Below the pieces are notes generated by a model that saw nothing but the letters and a program-made list of their open reading frames with translations, did not search any database and was not told the origin of the DNA. This document shows, piece by piece, positions 39,679 through 49,091 of a stretch of DNA of 64,000 nucleotides. Source of the DNA: Paraburkholderia sp. PGU19. Lineage in GTDB: Bacteria > Pseudomonadota > Gammaproteobacteria > Burkholderiales > Burkholderiaceae. A program made the position numbers and the translations under genes. Numbering within the stretch: position 1 is the stretch's first letter; each line of letters opens with the position of its first letter. The stretch spans positions 2,356,001 to 2,420,000 of the forward strand of contig NZ_AP023180.1 of the NCBI RefSeq assembly GCF_013426915.1, in the 5' to 3' direction.

Positions 39679-39802
39679 ACTGACATGTCAGTCATGCTTT
39701 TCATGCCACACTGACACAACATTGTTGCTTCTTCAGGTCAATGGGATAACGTCGCTCGCATGTCACAGTTGTGTTTTGACAGGCTTGTGACTTGTCCCAT
39801 TG
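39679..39802. promoter_or_regulatory. Nested palindromes upstream of NDH-2
   Basis: Contains the perfect 14-bp palindrome ACTGACATGTCAGT (39679-39692), and a larger dyad CAATGGGA (39739-39746) / TCCCATTG (39795-39802) enclosing GTCACA / TGTGAC. A TTGACA lies at 39776-39781 without a good -10. This is the probable regulatory region of ndh and the possible 3' end of polA mRNA. Confidence 0.45.
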
Positions 39803-39892
39803 CTCGCCGACAATCGACACTACGCGATTACACAGCGGCCGCACGCGCGCCGCATCGACGCACAGCTTTATCGGTCAATACGGAGAGTTCTG

Positions 39893-41239
39893 ATGCATCG
39901 TTTTGTCGTCGTAGGTGGAGGCGCGGGAGGCCTGGAGCTGGCGACACGGCTCGGCGATCGCTATGCGCGCAGAAAGAACGGCGGTGAGCCGCGCGCGCAG
40001 GTCACGCTGGTCGATCGTTATCCGACGCATATCTGGAAGCCGCTGCTGCACGAGGTGGCGGCGGGCAGCATGGACCCGTTCACGCAGGAACTCGAGTACG
40101 CGGCGCAGGCGCGCTGGCATGGCTTTGAATTTCAACAGGGCGAACTGGTGGGCCTCGACCGCACGGCGAAGTCCATCAGGCTTGGCCGCGTGCTCGACGA
40201 CGACGGTGCCGAACTGCTCCCCGAACGGGTTCTGGAATACGACACGCTGGTGATTGCGATCGGCAGTACGACGCATTTCTTCGGCGTGCAGGGTGCGCCT
40301 GAATATTCGCTCGCGCTCGATACCGTTCAGCAGGCCGAGCGCTTTCGCAAGCGCCTGATCGCCGCCTGCATGCGTGCCGAGCATCAGGCGCACGAACCCG
40401 TCGAAACCAATCCCGGCACGACGTCGACGGAGCCGCGCATCCAAGTCGCGATTGTCGGCGGCGGCGCGACGGGCGTCGAATTGTCGGCGGAACTGCGCAA
40501 TACGGCGCAGGTGCTGTCCGCCTATGGGCTGCACAAGCTCGATCCGCGCCACGATGTCGGTATCGTGCTGATCGAGGCCGGGCCGCGCATTCTGCCGGCG
40601 CTTCAGGAACGGGTATCGACGGCCACGTCCGAGCTGCTGCAAAAGCTCGGCGTGAAGCTGATGGTCGGCGAGACAGTGGCGGAAGTCGCGCCGGGCGTCG
40701 TGCGCACGGCGAGCGGCAAGACGGTGCGCGCCGACCTGACCGTCTGGGCGGCGGGCATCAAGGCGCCGCCCGTGCTGAGCCAGCTCGACGGCCTGCCCGT
40801 GAACCGGCTTGGTCAGCTCGAAGTGCGTCCCACGCTGCAGACCATGATTGACGACAACGTCTTCGCGCTCGGCGATTGTGCCGCCTGTGCGTGGCCCGGC
40901 AACGAACGCAACGTGCCGCCGCGCGCGCAGGCCGCGCACCAGCAGGCGAGCTTCCTGCTGCGGGCGCTTGGCAACCGGCTCGAAGGCCGGCCGCTGCCGG
41001 AGTTCACGTATCGCGACTTCGGCTCGCTGGTGTCGCTCGGGCACTTCAGCGCCGTGGGCAATCTGATGGGCGGCGTGATCGGCGGCAACATGCTGATCGA
41101 AGGGTTGTTCGCGCGCTTCATGTACATGTCGCTGTACCGGCTGCATATCGCCGCGCTGCACGGCTATGCACGCATGGTGCTCGATACCTTCGCGCACTGG
41201 CTGCGGCGCACCACGCTGCCGCGCGTCAAGCTGCACTGA
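39893..41239 (+). CDS. ndh: Type II NADH:quinone oxidoreductase
   Basis: 448-residue NDH-2, a single-subunit non-proton-pumping NADH dehydrogenase on the inner face of the membrane. FAD-binding VVGGGAGGLELA (5-16), NAD-binding VAIVGGGATGVELSAE (about 183-198), FALGDCAACAWPG near 325, and a C-terminal amphipathic/hydrophobic region (LIEGLFARFMYMSLYRLHIAAL) for membrane attachment. GGAGAG sits 6 bp before the ATG. Nested dyads lie upstream. Confidence 0.93.
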   Translation: MHRFVVVGGGAGGLELATRLGDRYARRKNGGEPRAQVTLVDRYPTHIWKPLLHEVAAGSMDPFTQELEYAAQARWHGFEFQQGELVGLDRTAKSIRLGRVLDDDGAELLPERVLEYDTLVIAIGSTTHFFGVQGAPEYSLALDTVQQAERFRKRLIAACMRAEHQAHEPVETNPGTTSTEPRIQVAIVGGGATGVELSAELRNTAQVLSAYGLHKLDPRHDVGIVLIEAGPRILPALQERVSTATSELLQKLGVKLMVGETVAEVAPGVVRTASGKTVRADLTVWAAGIKAPPVLSQLDGLPVNRLGQLEVRPTLQTMIDDNVFALGDCAACAWPGNERNVPPRAQAAHQQASFLLRALGNRLEGRPLPEFTYRDFGSLVSLGHFSAVGNLMGGVIGGNMLIEGLFARFMYMSLYRLHIAALHGYARMVLDTFAHWLRRTTLPRVKLH

Positions 41240-41279
41240 ACCCTCATTGAACCTTCGCTGATCGATATCGATGCTTCTG

Positions 41280-41310
41280 CAACAGGATGCGCTTTGCGCG
41301 TATCCTGTTG
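41280..41310. terminator. Hairpin between ndh and the hydrolase gene
   Basis: CAACAGGAT (41280-41288) pairs with ATCCTGTTG (41302-41310), and the interior GCGC-TTT-GCGC extends the stem. It is 40 bp after the ndh stop and 39 bp before the next start. No T-run, so it could equally be a 5' mRNA structure. Confidence 0.45.
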
Positions 41311-41349
41311 GCTCCTTGCCGTCCACTCATTCCAAAAGAGGAGCACAGC

Positions 41350-42222
41350 ATGTTGAAGCCAGAAGTCGACAGTCTCGTTCCCCATGTTCCCTTCGACCGG
41401 CGCACCTTCATCAAGGCGGCGCTCGGCACTGGCTTCGCGGCGTGCGTGCTGCCCGTGTCCGCGCAGACTATTCATACGGACAGCGAGGGCCTCGAGGCGG
41501 GCGAAGTCGGCATCAAATCAGGCGATACGCTGGTGCCTGCCTATCGCGCGCAGCCGAAGGGCAAGACGCATCTGCCCGTGATCATCGTGGTTCATGAGGC
41601 CTTCGGCGTGCACGAACATATCGCCGATGTCTGCCGGCGCTTCGCCAAGCTTGGCTATCTTGCGATCGCGCCCAACCTCTTCGTGCGGCAAGGCGACCCG
41701 AACGCGTATCCGACGATCCAGCAGTTGAGCGAGCAGCTTCTGAGCAAGGTGCCCGATTCACAGGCGATGGCCGATCTCGACGCGACCTTCAAATGGGCGG
41801 GCGAGCATGGCGGCGACGTGAACAAGGTGGGCATCAACGGCTTCTGCTGGGGCGGGCGAATCGCGTGGCTCTATGCGGAGCACAATCCGCGGCTGAAGGC
41901 GGGCGTGGCGTGGTATGGGCGCGTGGCCGGCAACCAGACGCCGATGACCCCTGCCAATCCGATCGACCGCGTGTCGGATCTGCAGGTGCCCGTGCTGGGG
42001 CTATATGGTCGGCAGGACCAGAGCATTCCGCAGGAGTCGCTCGACAAGATGAAGCAGGCGATCGCGCAGGGGCCGCAGGCGGGGCGCGGTTCGGAGTTCG
42101 TCGTCTATGACGACGCGGGGCATGCGTTCTTTGCGGACTATCGGCCGAGCTACAAGCAAGCCGATGCCGAAGACGGCTGGCGCCGCACGCTTGCGTGGTT
42201 CAAGGCGCACGGCGTCAGTTGA
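41350..42222 (+). CDS. Tat-exported dienelactone-hydrolase-like protein
   Basis: 290-residue alpha/beta hydrolase of the dienelactone hydrolase family. It has a twin-arginine signal (DRRTFIKAALGTGFAACVLPVSAQ), unusual for the cytoplasmic ClcD group. The catalytic Cys is in INGFCWGGRIAW, Asp in LYGRQDQSIP and His in DAGHAFFADYR. AGGAG is 9 bp upstream of the ATG. Substrate unknown; lactone or ester hydrolysis in the periplasm is likely. Confidence 0.9.
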   Translation: MLKPEVDSLVPHVPFDRRTFIKAALGTGFAACVLPVSAQTIHTDSEGLEAGEVGIKSGDTLVPAYRAQPKGKTHLPVIIVVHEAFGVHEHIADVCRRFAKLGYLAIAPNLFVRQGDPNAYPTIQQLSEQLLSKVPDSQAMADLDATFKWAGEHGGDVNKVGINGFCWGGRIAWLYAEHNPRLKAGVAWYGRVAGNQTPMTPANPIDRVSDLQVPVLGLYGRQDQSIPQESLDKMKQAIAQGPQAGRGSEFVVYDDAGHAFFADYRPSYKQADAEDGWRRTLAWFKAHGVS

Positions 42223-42234
42223 GTTTTGGCTCGC

Positions 42235-42268
42235 GTCTGCGCCGCCGGAGATTGCCGGCGGCGCAGAC
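42235..42268. terminator. Strong hairpin between convergent genes
   Basis: Perfect 14-bp GC-rich stem (42235-42248 with 42255-42268, 6-nt loop) in the 55-bp gap between the convergent hydrolase and sulfurtransferase genes. The adjacent A-run (42269-42273) is on the wrong side for a classical plus-strand terminator, so it may block transcription by structure alone. Confidence 0.5.
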
Positions 42269-42277
42269 AAAAAGCGG

Positions 42278-43150
42278 TTACGGATTCGGTCCCGTCGCCA
42301 CGGGACGCGACGTATCCGAACTCCATTCACTCCACGATCCAGGGTACAGCGCCGCGCCGTGCAGCCCGGCGATTTCCATCGCCAGCGCGTTGTGGCAGGC
42401 GGTCACGCCCGAGCCGCATTGCAGCACCACATGCTCGGCGGACACGCCCGCGGGAATCACCGCGTTGAAGTCGTCGCGCAGCGTGTGCGCGGACTTGAAG
42501 CGGCCATCTGCCGTCAGGTTGTCCTTGAAGTAGCGGTTGCGCGCGCCCGGAATGTGGCCGCCCACGCGATCCAGCGTTTCGTTCTCGCCGCGATAGCGGT
42601 CGGCGGCGCGCGCGTCGATCACCACGCGTTCCTTCGTGCCGATGTTGCGTTCCACGGCCTGCGCATCGACGGTTACGGCCAGCGGCGCGCCCGCCTTGAA
42701 GTCGCCACTCGTCTGGGGCGGCGCGTCCTGCGTCAGCGGGTGGCCGGCTGCTTCCCACGCCTGCAGCCCGCCGTCTAGCAGCGCGACGGAATCGTGACCC
42801 AGCCAGCGCAGCAGCCACCACAGACGCGCGGCGTACATGCCGCCCTGCGCGTCGTACGCGATCACTTGCTGGCCTTGCTTGAGGCCGAGTGCGGCGAGCC
42901 GCTCGACCAGCTTCTGACGGTCCGGCAACGGATGACGTCCGTTGCTGCCCGTCTTCGGTCCGGACAGATCGCGGTCGAGGTGCAGATAGTGCGCTTGCGG
43001 CAGATGGCCTGCCGCGTAGGCTTTTTCGCCAGAGTCGGTATCAGCGAGATCGAAACGGCAATCGACGATGAACACGCTGCCCGGCGCGGCGGCCAGGCGT
43101 TCGGCGAGATTGCTTGCGGAGATCAGCGTGGTGTAGTGAGTGTGTGGCAT
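42278..43150 (-). CDS. sseA: 3-mercaptopyruvate/thiosulfate sulfurtransferase
   Basis: 290-residue two-domain rhodanese. The inactive N-terminal domain is about 10-140 and the catalytic C-terminal domain about 165-285, with the active-site loop CGSGVTAC, the CGSGVTA form of mercaptopyruvate sulfurtransferases. It moves sulfane sulfur to thiols or cyanide. The start MPHTHYTTLI has AGGAG at the right distance; the 128-codon upstream extension is shadow of the Rieske gene. It follows the Rieske gene after a terminator. Confidence 0.92.
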   Translation of the reverse strand: MPHTHYTTLISASNLAERLAAAPGSVFIVDCRFDLADTDSGEKAYAAGHLPQAHYLHLDRDLSGPKTGSNGRHPLPDRQKLVERLAALGLKQGQQVIAYDAQGGMYAARLWWLLRWLGHDSVALLDGGLQAWEAAGHPLTQDAPPQTSGDFKAGAPLAVTVDAQAVERNIGTKERVVIDARAADRYRGENETLDRVGGHIPGARNRYFKDNLTADGRFKSAHTLRDDFNAVIPAGVSAEHVVLQCGSGVTACHNALAMEIAGLHGAALYPGSWSEWSSDTSRPVATGPNP

Positions 43151-43201
43151 GACGGCTCCTGAGAGACTGGTTTCGGCAGCGCCGAACGATATCTCTAGTC
43201 T

Positions 43202-43231
43202 AAACAAAAATGACGGGCCGAAGCCCGTCAT
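43202..43231 (-). terminator. Intrinsic terminator after the Rieske oxygenase gene
   Basis: On the minus strand the 9-bp stem (43210-43218 with 43223-43231, CGAA/TTCG loop) is followed by TTTTTGTTT. It separates the Rieske gene from sseA. Confidence 0.88.
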
Positions 43232-43271
43232 TCCTTGTATGAAGCCGTGGATGCCGCTCGCGGCGGCTCGA

Positions 43272-44378
43272 TCAGACCGTGCCGAGCTCGCGGCGCAGGA
43301 ACTCGTGGAAGTGCTGCATGCCGTCTTCCATCGGGCTCTGATACGGACCGACCTGCGACTCGCCGCGCTCCAGCAGCGCGCGGCGTCCGGCGTCCATGCG
43401 TTCGGCGATCTCGTCGTCTTCGCGTGCCGTTTCCATGTACGCGGCGCGCTCCGCTTCGACGAAGTCACGCTCGAACAGCGCGATTTCCTCAGGGTAATAG
43501 AACTCGACGACGTTCGTCGTCTTCTGCGGACCACGCGGAATCAGCCACGACACGACGAGCACATGCGGATACCACTCGACCATGATGCCCGGGTAGTACA
43601 CCATCCAGATCGCGCCGAACTCGGGCATCTTGCCGTCGCGGTAGCGCAGCACTTCGTCGTGCCACTTGCGATACGTCGGGCTGCCCGGACGCGCGAGCTC
43701 GTTATGCACGCCGACCGTTTGCACGCTGTACCAGTCGCCGAACTCCCACTTCAAATCGTCGCAGTTGACGAAGCTGCCGAGGCCCGGATGGAACGGCACG
43801 ACGTGATAGTCCTCCAGATAGACCTCGATGAAGGTCTTCCAGTTGTAGTTGCACTCGTGCACTTCGACGTGATCGAACATGTAGTCCGTGAAGTCGAAGT
43901 GCTTCGCCGTGCCGAGGCGCGCAAGATCTTTTGCGACATCGCGGCCCTGCGTTTCGAACAGCAGCCCGTTCCAGCTTTGCAGCGGCGTGGCGCCGAGATT
44001 CAGGCAGGGGTTGTCGGCGAAATGCGGCGCGCCGAGCAACTGACCGTTCAGGTCGTAGGTCCAGCGATGCAGGGGACAGACGATGTTCTCCGTCTGCCCG
44101 CGGCCGTTCAGCATGATCGCCTGACGGTGGCGGCACACGTTCGACAGCAGTTCGATCTGCGACTGCTGGTTGCGGACGAGCACACGCCCCTCGCGTTCGC
44201 TGGGCAAGGCAAAATAGCTACCCGCTTCGGGAACCATGAGTTCGTGCCCGACGTAGCGAGGACCTTTCTTGAAAAGGGTTTCGAGTTCGCGCTCGTGGAG
44301 CGCTGGGTCAAAGTAAGCCGTGACTGGCAGCTGGCTGTGAATAGCCTTGAGCTGCAATGCATTGCTCAGATTGGACAT
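43272..44378 (-). CDS. Rieske non-haem iron aromatic-ring oxygenase, alpha subunit type
   Basis: 368-residue oxygenase. Rieske [2Fe-2S] ligands are Cys82-His84 and Cys101-His104 (VCRHRQ ... VCPLHRW). The mononuclear iron site has His192 and His197 in EDYHVVPFHPGL. Related proteins hydroxylate or demethylate aromatics and quaternary amines. No ferredoxin or reductase gene is adjacent, so it borrows electrons from elsewhere. The start MSNLSNALQL has GGGAGTGGGA upstream; a longer start at 44423 is less likely. Bounded by its own terminator. Confidence 0.92.
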   Translation of the reverse strand: MSNLSNALQLKAIHSQLPVTAYFDPALHERELETLFKKGPRYVGHELMVPEAGSYFALPSEREGRVLVRNQQSQIELLSNVCRHRQAIMLNGRGQTENIVCPLHRWTYDLNGQLLGAPHFADNPCLNLGATPLQSWNGLLFETQGRDVAKDLARLGTAKHFDFTDYMFDHVEVHECNYNWKTFIEVYLEDYHVVPFHPGLGSFVNCDDLKWEFGDWYSVQTVGVHNELARPGSPTYRKWHDEVLRYRDGKMPEFGAIWMVYYPGIMVEWYPHVLVVSWLIPRGPQKTTNVVEFYYPEEIALFERDFVEAERAAYMETAREDDEIAERMDAGRRALLERGESQVGPYQSPMEDGMQHFHEFLRRELGTV

Positions 44379-44664
44379 TCCCACTCCCGATGAAGACGTG
44401 AAAGCAGTGAACAACCCAACCATCGAAGATTCGATTTAGGGAGCCCGCGATTATACCCGTTTCCCCCTCCTTGGGGCGCTTAAGTACCTGATTTGGGTTA
44501 AAAATGTCGGGGAAGCTCGCGATTTCGCCACGCAAACGTTGGATTTATTTCTATCGTCCGAAGTGTTGCGCTACGGTCGCTCAGATACCCGTTGGTGGGC
44601 TCACAGGTCGAAAATGTCGCTTTTGCCGTAGAATGTCCGACTTGTTTTAATTTTGCGACGATTC

Positions 44665-44982
44665 ATGGCGAAGACGGCTTCCCCGGATACGGCTGGTTTG
44701 TCCCCCACCAGCACCGAAGGTTCCGACAATTCACCGCTGCCCGAGAGCTACGAGGCAGCGCTGGCGGAACTGGAGGGGCTTGTTGGGCGCATGGAGGGCG
44801 GCAGCCTCAGTCTGGAAGAGTCGCTCGCGGCTTACCGGCGCGGCGCCGTGCTCGTGGCGTTCTGCCAGCAACAACTCGAAAAGGTGGAGCAGCAGGTGCG
44901 CGTCCTCGATGGCGAAACGCTCAAGCCGCTTCCCGTGAACACAGCAGGTACAACCGCTGCCGACAGCGGAGACGATCTATGA
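44665..44982 (+). CDS. xseB: Exodeoxyribonuclease VII small subunit
   Basis: 105-residue XseB. The core ESYEAALAELEGLVGRMEGG and SLEESLAAYRRGAVLVAFCQQQLEKVEQQV is the conserved family helix-hairpin. With XseA (not in window) it degrades single-stranded DNA. It overlaps ispA by 4 bp (ATGA), the usual xseB-ispA-dxs order. N-terminal 30 residues are low-complexity. Confidence 0.95.
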   Translation: MAKTASPDTAGLSPTSTEGSDNSPLPESYEAALAELEGLVGRMEGGSLSLEESLAAYRRGAVLVAFCQQQLEKVEQQVRVLDGETLKPLPVNTAGTTAADSGDDL

Positions 44983-45860
44983 CCTTCGAACAATGGATGC
45001 GCTCGGTGCTGGACCGGGTAGAGGGCGCACTCGAGCAATACCTGCCGACGGACTCGACCGAGCCCGCCCGGCTGCATGAAGCAATGCGCTATGCCGTGCT
45101 GGGCGGTGGCAAGCGGGTGCGCCCGCTGCTGTGCCACGCGGCGGGCGAGCTGACGGGCGCGAAGGCCGAGTGCCTCGACGCGGCATCGGCGGCGCTGGAG
45201 ATGATCCACGTCTATTCGCTCGTGCACGACGACATGCCCTGCATGGACGACGACGAACTGCGCCGCGGCAAGCCTACAGTACACGTCAAGTATGACGAAG
45301 CGACGGCACTGCTGGTCGGTGACGCGCTGCAGTCGCAAGCTTTCGTTGCGCTGACATCGGATGTGCTCGCGCCCGCGCAGCAGGCCGCGCTGGTGCGCGA
45401 ACTGGCGCTCGCGAGCGGCTCGATCGGCATGGCGGGCGGCCAGGCGATCGATCTGGCGAGCGTCGGTCACACGCTGACGCGCCCGCAGCTCGAAACGATG
45501 CACCGCCTGAAGACGGGCGCGTTGCTGCGCGCAGCCGTGCGGATGGGTGCATTGACAGGCGAAACACCGGATGCCAAGGCGCTGCAGTCGCTGGACGCGT
45601 ATTCGGCTGCTGTGGGCCTCGCGTTTCAGGTCGTCGACGATATTCTCGACGTCACGACCGATTCCGCGACGCTCGGCAAAACGGCTGGAAAGGACGCGAA
45701 GGACGGCAAGCCGACCTACGTGTCGATCATCGGGCTCGACGCTTCGCGCGCGCTGGCTGCGCAGTTGCGCAGCGACGCGCACCAGGCGCTTGCACCTTTT
45801 GGCGCCCGCGCGCAGCGGCTCGCCGAGCTGGCTGACCTCGTGGTGAACCGGGTCAGCTGA
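44979..45860 (+). CDS. ispA: (2E,6E)-farnesyl diphosphate synthase
   Basis: 293-residue prenyl diphosphate synthase condensing IPP with DMAPP and GPP to give FPP. First Asp-rich motif HDDMPCMDDDELRRG, second FQVVDDILDVT, plus GGGKRVRPLL for pyrophosphate binding. Located between xseB (overlap) and dxs (96-bp gap), which supplies precursors for the same pathway. Confidence 0.96.
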   Translation: MTFEQWMRSVLDRVEGALEQYLPTDSTEPARLHEAMRYAVLGGGKRVRPLLCHAAGELTGAKAECLDAASAALEMIHVYSLVHDDMPCMDDDELRRGKPTVHVKYDEATALLVGDALQSQAFVALTSDVLAPAQQAALVRELALASGSIGMAGGQAIDLASVGHTLTRPQLETMHRLKTGALLRAAVRMGALTGETPDAKALQSLDAYSAAVGLAFQVVDDILDVTTDSATLGKTAGKDAKDGKPTYVSIIGLDASRALAAQLRSDAHQALAPFGARAQRLAELADLVVNRVS

Positions 45861-45956
45861 TGTAGCTGTAACGCGAAAGCCCGCCGCCCGCACAAGACTT
45901 ATCGGGTGTGCGCGAATGAAGTGCGGGCGCGTAAGTTTTCCTACAATGGAACGACG

Positions 45957-47855
45957 ATGTACGACTTGCTGAAAACCATTGACGACCCCGCGGACCTGCG
46001 CCGCCTTGATCGCCGCCAGTTGCAACCGCTTGCCGACGAGTTGCGAGCCTTCGTGCTCGACAGCGTGTCGCAGACGGGCGGCCACCTGTCGTCCAACCTC
46101 GGCACGGTCGAACTGACGATCGCGCTGCATTACGTGTTCGACACGCCGCGCGACCGCATCGTCTGGGACGTGGGTCATCAGACCTATCCCCACAAGATCC
46201 TGACGGGCCGCCGCGACCAGATGCATTCGCTGCGTCAGTTGGGCGGCATCTCGGGCTTTCCGAAGCGCGACGAGTCGCCGTACGACACGTTCGGCACGGC
46301 GCATTCGAGCACGTCGATCTCGGCGGCGCTCGGCATGGCGATCGGCAGCAAGCTGCGCGGTGAAGACGCCTACTCGATCGCAGTGATCGGCGACGGCGCG
46401 ATGACGGCGGGCATGGCGTTCGAGGCGATGAACAACGCCGGCGTCGAAGACGACGTGCCGCTGCTCGTCATTCTCAACGACAACGACATGTCGATTTCGC
46501 CGCCCGTGGGTGCGCTGAATCGCCATCTCGCGCGCCTGATGTCGGGCCGCTTTTACGCTGCTGCGCGTGCCGGCGTCGAACGCGTGCTGCGCCATGCGCC
46601 GCCCGTGCTCGATCTCGCGCGCAAGCTCGAAGAGCACGCGAAGGGCATGATCGTTCCGGCGACGCTGTTCGAAGAGTTCGGCTTCAACTACATCGGACCG
46701 ATCGACGGCCACGATCTCGACTCGCTGATCCCGACGCTGCAGAACATCAAGGAACTGCGTGGCCCGCAATTCCTGCACGTCGTGACGAAGAAGGGCCAGG
46801 GCTACAAGCTGGCGGAAGCCGACCCGGTTCTGTATCACGGTCCCGGCAAGTTCAATCCGGCCGAAGGCATCAAGCCTTCGACGACGCCCGCCAAGAAGAC
46901 CTACACGCAAGTGTTCGGCGAATGGCTGTGCGACGCGGCTGAACTCGATTCGCGCGTGGTCGGCATTACGCCGGCGATGCGCGAAGGCTCGGGCATGGTC
47001 GAATTCGAAAAGCGTTTCCCGGATCGCTACTATGACGTCGGCATTGCCGAGCAGCATGCCGTCACGTTCGCGGGCGGCCTTGCGACGGAAGGGCTCAAGC
47101 CCGTCGTCGCGATCTACTCGACGTTCCTGCAACGCGCGTATGACCAGCTGATCCACGACGTCGCGCTGCAGAATCTGCCCGTTGTGTTCGCAATCGATCG
47201 CGCGGGCCTCGTCGGTGCGGACGGCGCGACACATGCGGGCGCGTACGACCTCGCGTTCCTGCGCTGCATCCCGAACATGACGGTGATGGCGGCGTCGGAC
47301 GAAAACGAGTGTCGCCAGATGCTGTACACGGCGCTGCAGCAGCCGAACCCGACGGCCGTGCGTTATCCGCGCGGTGCGGGCACGGGCGTCGCGACGATCA
47401 AGCAGATGGCCGCGTTGCCGCTCGGCAAGGGTGAAGTTCGTCGCCAATCGACGCAGCCGGCCGGCAAGCGCATCGCGATTCTCGCGTTCGGCACGATGGT
47501 TGCGCCGTCGCTTGCGGCAGCAGAGCAGCTGGACGCGACGGTCGCCAACATGCGCTTCGTGAAGCCAATCGACGCCGATCTCGTGCGCGAGTTGGCCGAA
47601 ACGCACGACGCCATCGTCACGGTGGAAGAGGGCTGCGTGATGGGCGGCGCCGGCTCGGCCTGCGTGGAAGCCATGATGGAGAGTGGGGTTATCCGACCCG
47701 TACTACAATTGGGCCTTCCCGATCGCTTCATTGATCACGGAGATCCGGCGAAGCTGCTGGCGTCGTGTGGGCTGGACGCTGCGGGTATCGCGAAGTCCAT
47801 CCGCGAGCGATTTGTGGAGCACGCGAGCGGCAAGTCCGTCAAACGCGTCGCTTAA
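45957..47855 (+). CDS. dxs: 1-deoxy-D-xylulose-5-phosphate synthase
   Basis: 632-residue ThDP enzyme, first step of the MEP isoprenoid pathway (pyruvate + GAP to DXP). Thiamine-binding [40 protein letters not shown], and the transketolase-like [19 protein letters not shown]. Start [10 protein letters not shown] is standard; 17 extra upstream codons in frame are ignored. Probably cotranscribed with xseB-ispA; a terminator-like hairpin follows. Confidence 0.97.
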   Translation: MYDLLKTIDDPADLRRLDRRQLQPLADELRAFVLDSVSQTGGHLSSNLGTVELTIALHYVFDTPRDRIVWDVGHQTYPHKILTGRRDQMHSLRQLGGISGFPKRDESPYDTFGTAHSSTSISAALGMAIGSKLRGEDAYSIAVIGDGAMTAGMAFEAMNNAGVEDDVPLLVILNDNDMSISPPVGALNRHLARLMSGRFYAAARAGVERVLRHAPPVLDLARKLEEHAKGMIVPATLFEEFGFNYIGPIDGHDLDSLIPTLQNIKELRGPQFLHVVTKKGQGYKLAEADPVLYHGPGKFNPAEGIKPSTTPAKKTYTQVFGEWLCDAAELDSRVVGITPAMREGSGMVEFEKRFPDRYYDVGIAEQHAVTFAGGLATEGLKPVVAIYSTFLQRAYDQLIHDVALQNLPVVFAIDRAGLVGADGATHAGAYDLAFLRCIPNMTVMAASDENECRQMLYTALQQPNPTAVRYPRGAGTGVATIKQMAALPLGKGEVRRQSTQPAGKRIAILAFGTMVAPSLAAAEQLDATVANMRFVKPIDADLVRELAETHDAIVTVEEGCVMGGAGSACVEAMMESGVIRPVLQLGLPDRFIDHGDPAKLLASCGLDAAGIAKSIRERFVEHASGKSVKRVA

Positions 47856-47935
47856 CATAGCGGGCCGCCGGAACAAAAAGGCGGCTCGTTGCATCTACTC
47901 CAATATGAATCGGCGGGTCGCGTACCCGTCGGGCT

Positions 47936-47965
47936 CCGCCGGCGCAAGCCGGCGGTTGTCATTTT
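47936..47965 (+). terminator. Terminator-like hairpin after dxs
   Basis: CCGCCGGC (47936-47943), loop GCAA, GCCGGCGG (47948-47955), followed by TTGTCATTTT. It lies 37 bp before folE2 and probably ends most dxs transcription. Confidence 0.65.
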
Positions 47966-48001
47966 GCGCGTCGATTCGCGCTGCAAGTTGAGGACAAGAA
48001 C

Positions 48002-48799
48002 ATGAACCAGATGAACCCCGCCTTCGTGATGCCCGACGTGCAGAGCACGGTCGACACCCGCCAGATCCCGATTCAGCGGGTCGGCGTGAAGGCGGTGCGT
48101 CATCCGTTGACGGTTCGCATGCCGGACGGCAGCGTGCAGCCGACTATCGGTACGTGGAATCTCGATGTTCATTTGCCTGCCGAGGTGAAGGGCACGCATA
48201 TGTCGCGGTTCGTGGCATTGCTTGAAGAGAACAAGGCGCCGCTGGATTCGGCTGCGTTCCGCGCGATGCTTGCTTCGATGCTCGAGAAGCTTGAAGCGCC
48301 TGCGGGCCGTATCGAGGTGTCGTTTCCGTATTTCGTCAACAAGACAGCGCCTGTGTCGGGCGTGCAAAGTCTGCTGGACTACGAAGTGACGTTGACGGCC
48401 GATTCACGCGATGGCGCCACGCGGTTGTTTCTTAAGGTTCTGGTGCCTGTCACCAGCCTGTGCCCGTGTTCGAAGAAGATCTCGCAGTATGGCGCGCATA
48501 ACCAGCGCTCGCATGTGACGATTGACGCTGAGTTGATCGATGACGTGCCCGTCGAGGATTTGATCCGTATCGCGGAAGAAGAGGCTTCGTGTGAGTTGTG
48601 GGGGCTGCTCAAGCGGCCTGATGAGAAGTTCGTTACCGAACGCGCTTACGAGAATCCGAAGTTCGTTGAAGACCTGGTGCGGGATGTCGCGCAGCGGTTG
48701 AATGCTGATAAGCGGATCGTTGGTTATGTGCTCGAAGCGGAGAACTTCGAGTCTATTCATAATCATTCGGCTTATGCGGTGATTGAGAAGAGGGTTTAA
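48002..48799 (+). CDS. folE2: GTP cyclohydrolase FolE2
   Basis: 265-residue type IB GTP cyclohydrolase, making dihydroneopterin triphosphate for folate (and queuosine) synthesis. Family landmarks: [26 protein letters not shown] and the metal/active-site Cys region [22 protein letters not shown]. Replaces or backs up zinc-dependent FolE under low zinc in other bacteria; no Zur-like site was recognised here. GAGG lies before the start. Confidence 0.96.
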   Translation: MNQMNPAFVMPDVQSTVDTRQIPIQRVGVKAVRHPLTVRMPDGSVQPTIGTWNLDVHLPAEVKGTHMSRFVALLEENKAPLDSAAFRAMLASMLEKLEAPAGRIEVSFPYFVNKTAPVSGVQSLLDYEVTLTADSRDGATRLFLKVLVPVTSLCPCSKKISQYGAHNQRSHVTIDAELIDDVPVEDLIRIAEEEASCELWGLLKRPDEKFVTERAYENPKFVEDLVRDVAQRLNADKRIVGYVLEAENFESIHNHSAYAVIEKRV

Positions 48800-48841
48800 G
48801 GTTATTTTGTCTGCGACTGCTGGGTGGGTTGCTTTGCGTTA

Positions 48842-49051
48842 GCGCTGGCGTCCGCGTATTGCGTTCGGGCTGCATGCGTTGCCCCTGTGGGTTTGCTTTT
48901 GCGCTGGCATCCGCGTTATGCCTTGGTGCTTCACGCGCCGCCCCGCACAGGGGCGACGCGTGAAGCACGCTAACAAAACGCGGATGCCACAAACACAAGC
49001 AAACCAAACCAAACCCACCGCGCCACAAAGGCAAAACGCGGCTGCCAGCGC
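48842..49051. repeat. Dispersed nested palindromic repeat between folE2 and tsaD
   Basis: Fills the convergent 292-bp gap. Outer arms GCGCTGGCGTCCGCG (48842-48856) and CGCGGCTGCCAGCGC (49037-49051) match at 13 of 15; middle arms TGGCATCCGCGTT (48905-48917) and AACGCGGATGCCA (48977-48989) are perfect; the centre has CGCCGCCCC / GGGGCGACGCG. Same family as the elements at 33.8 and 1.7-2.4 kb. May act as a bidirectional terminator. Confidence 0.85.
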
Positions 49052-49091
49052 AAAGGCAAAAAAACCGAACCCCACCGGCAAACAAAAAACC

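Noticed and set aside
44832..47606. 924-residue minus-strand ORF opposite ispA and dxs
   Set aside because: It spans the antisense of two well-defined genes and their gap; composition is Arg/His-rich noise.
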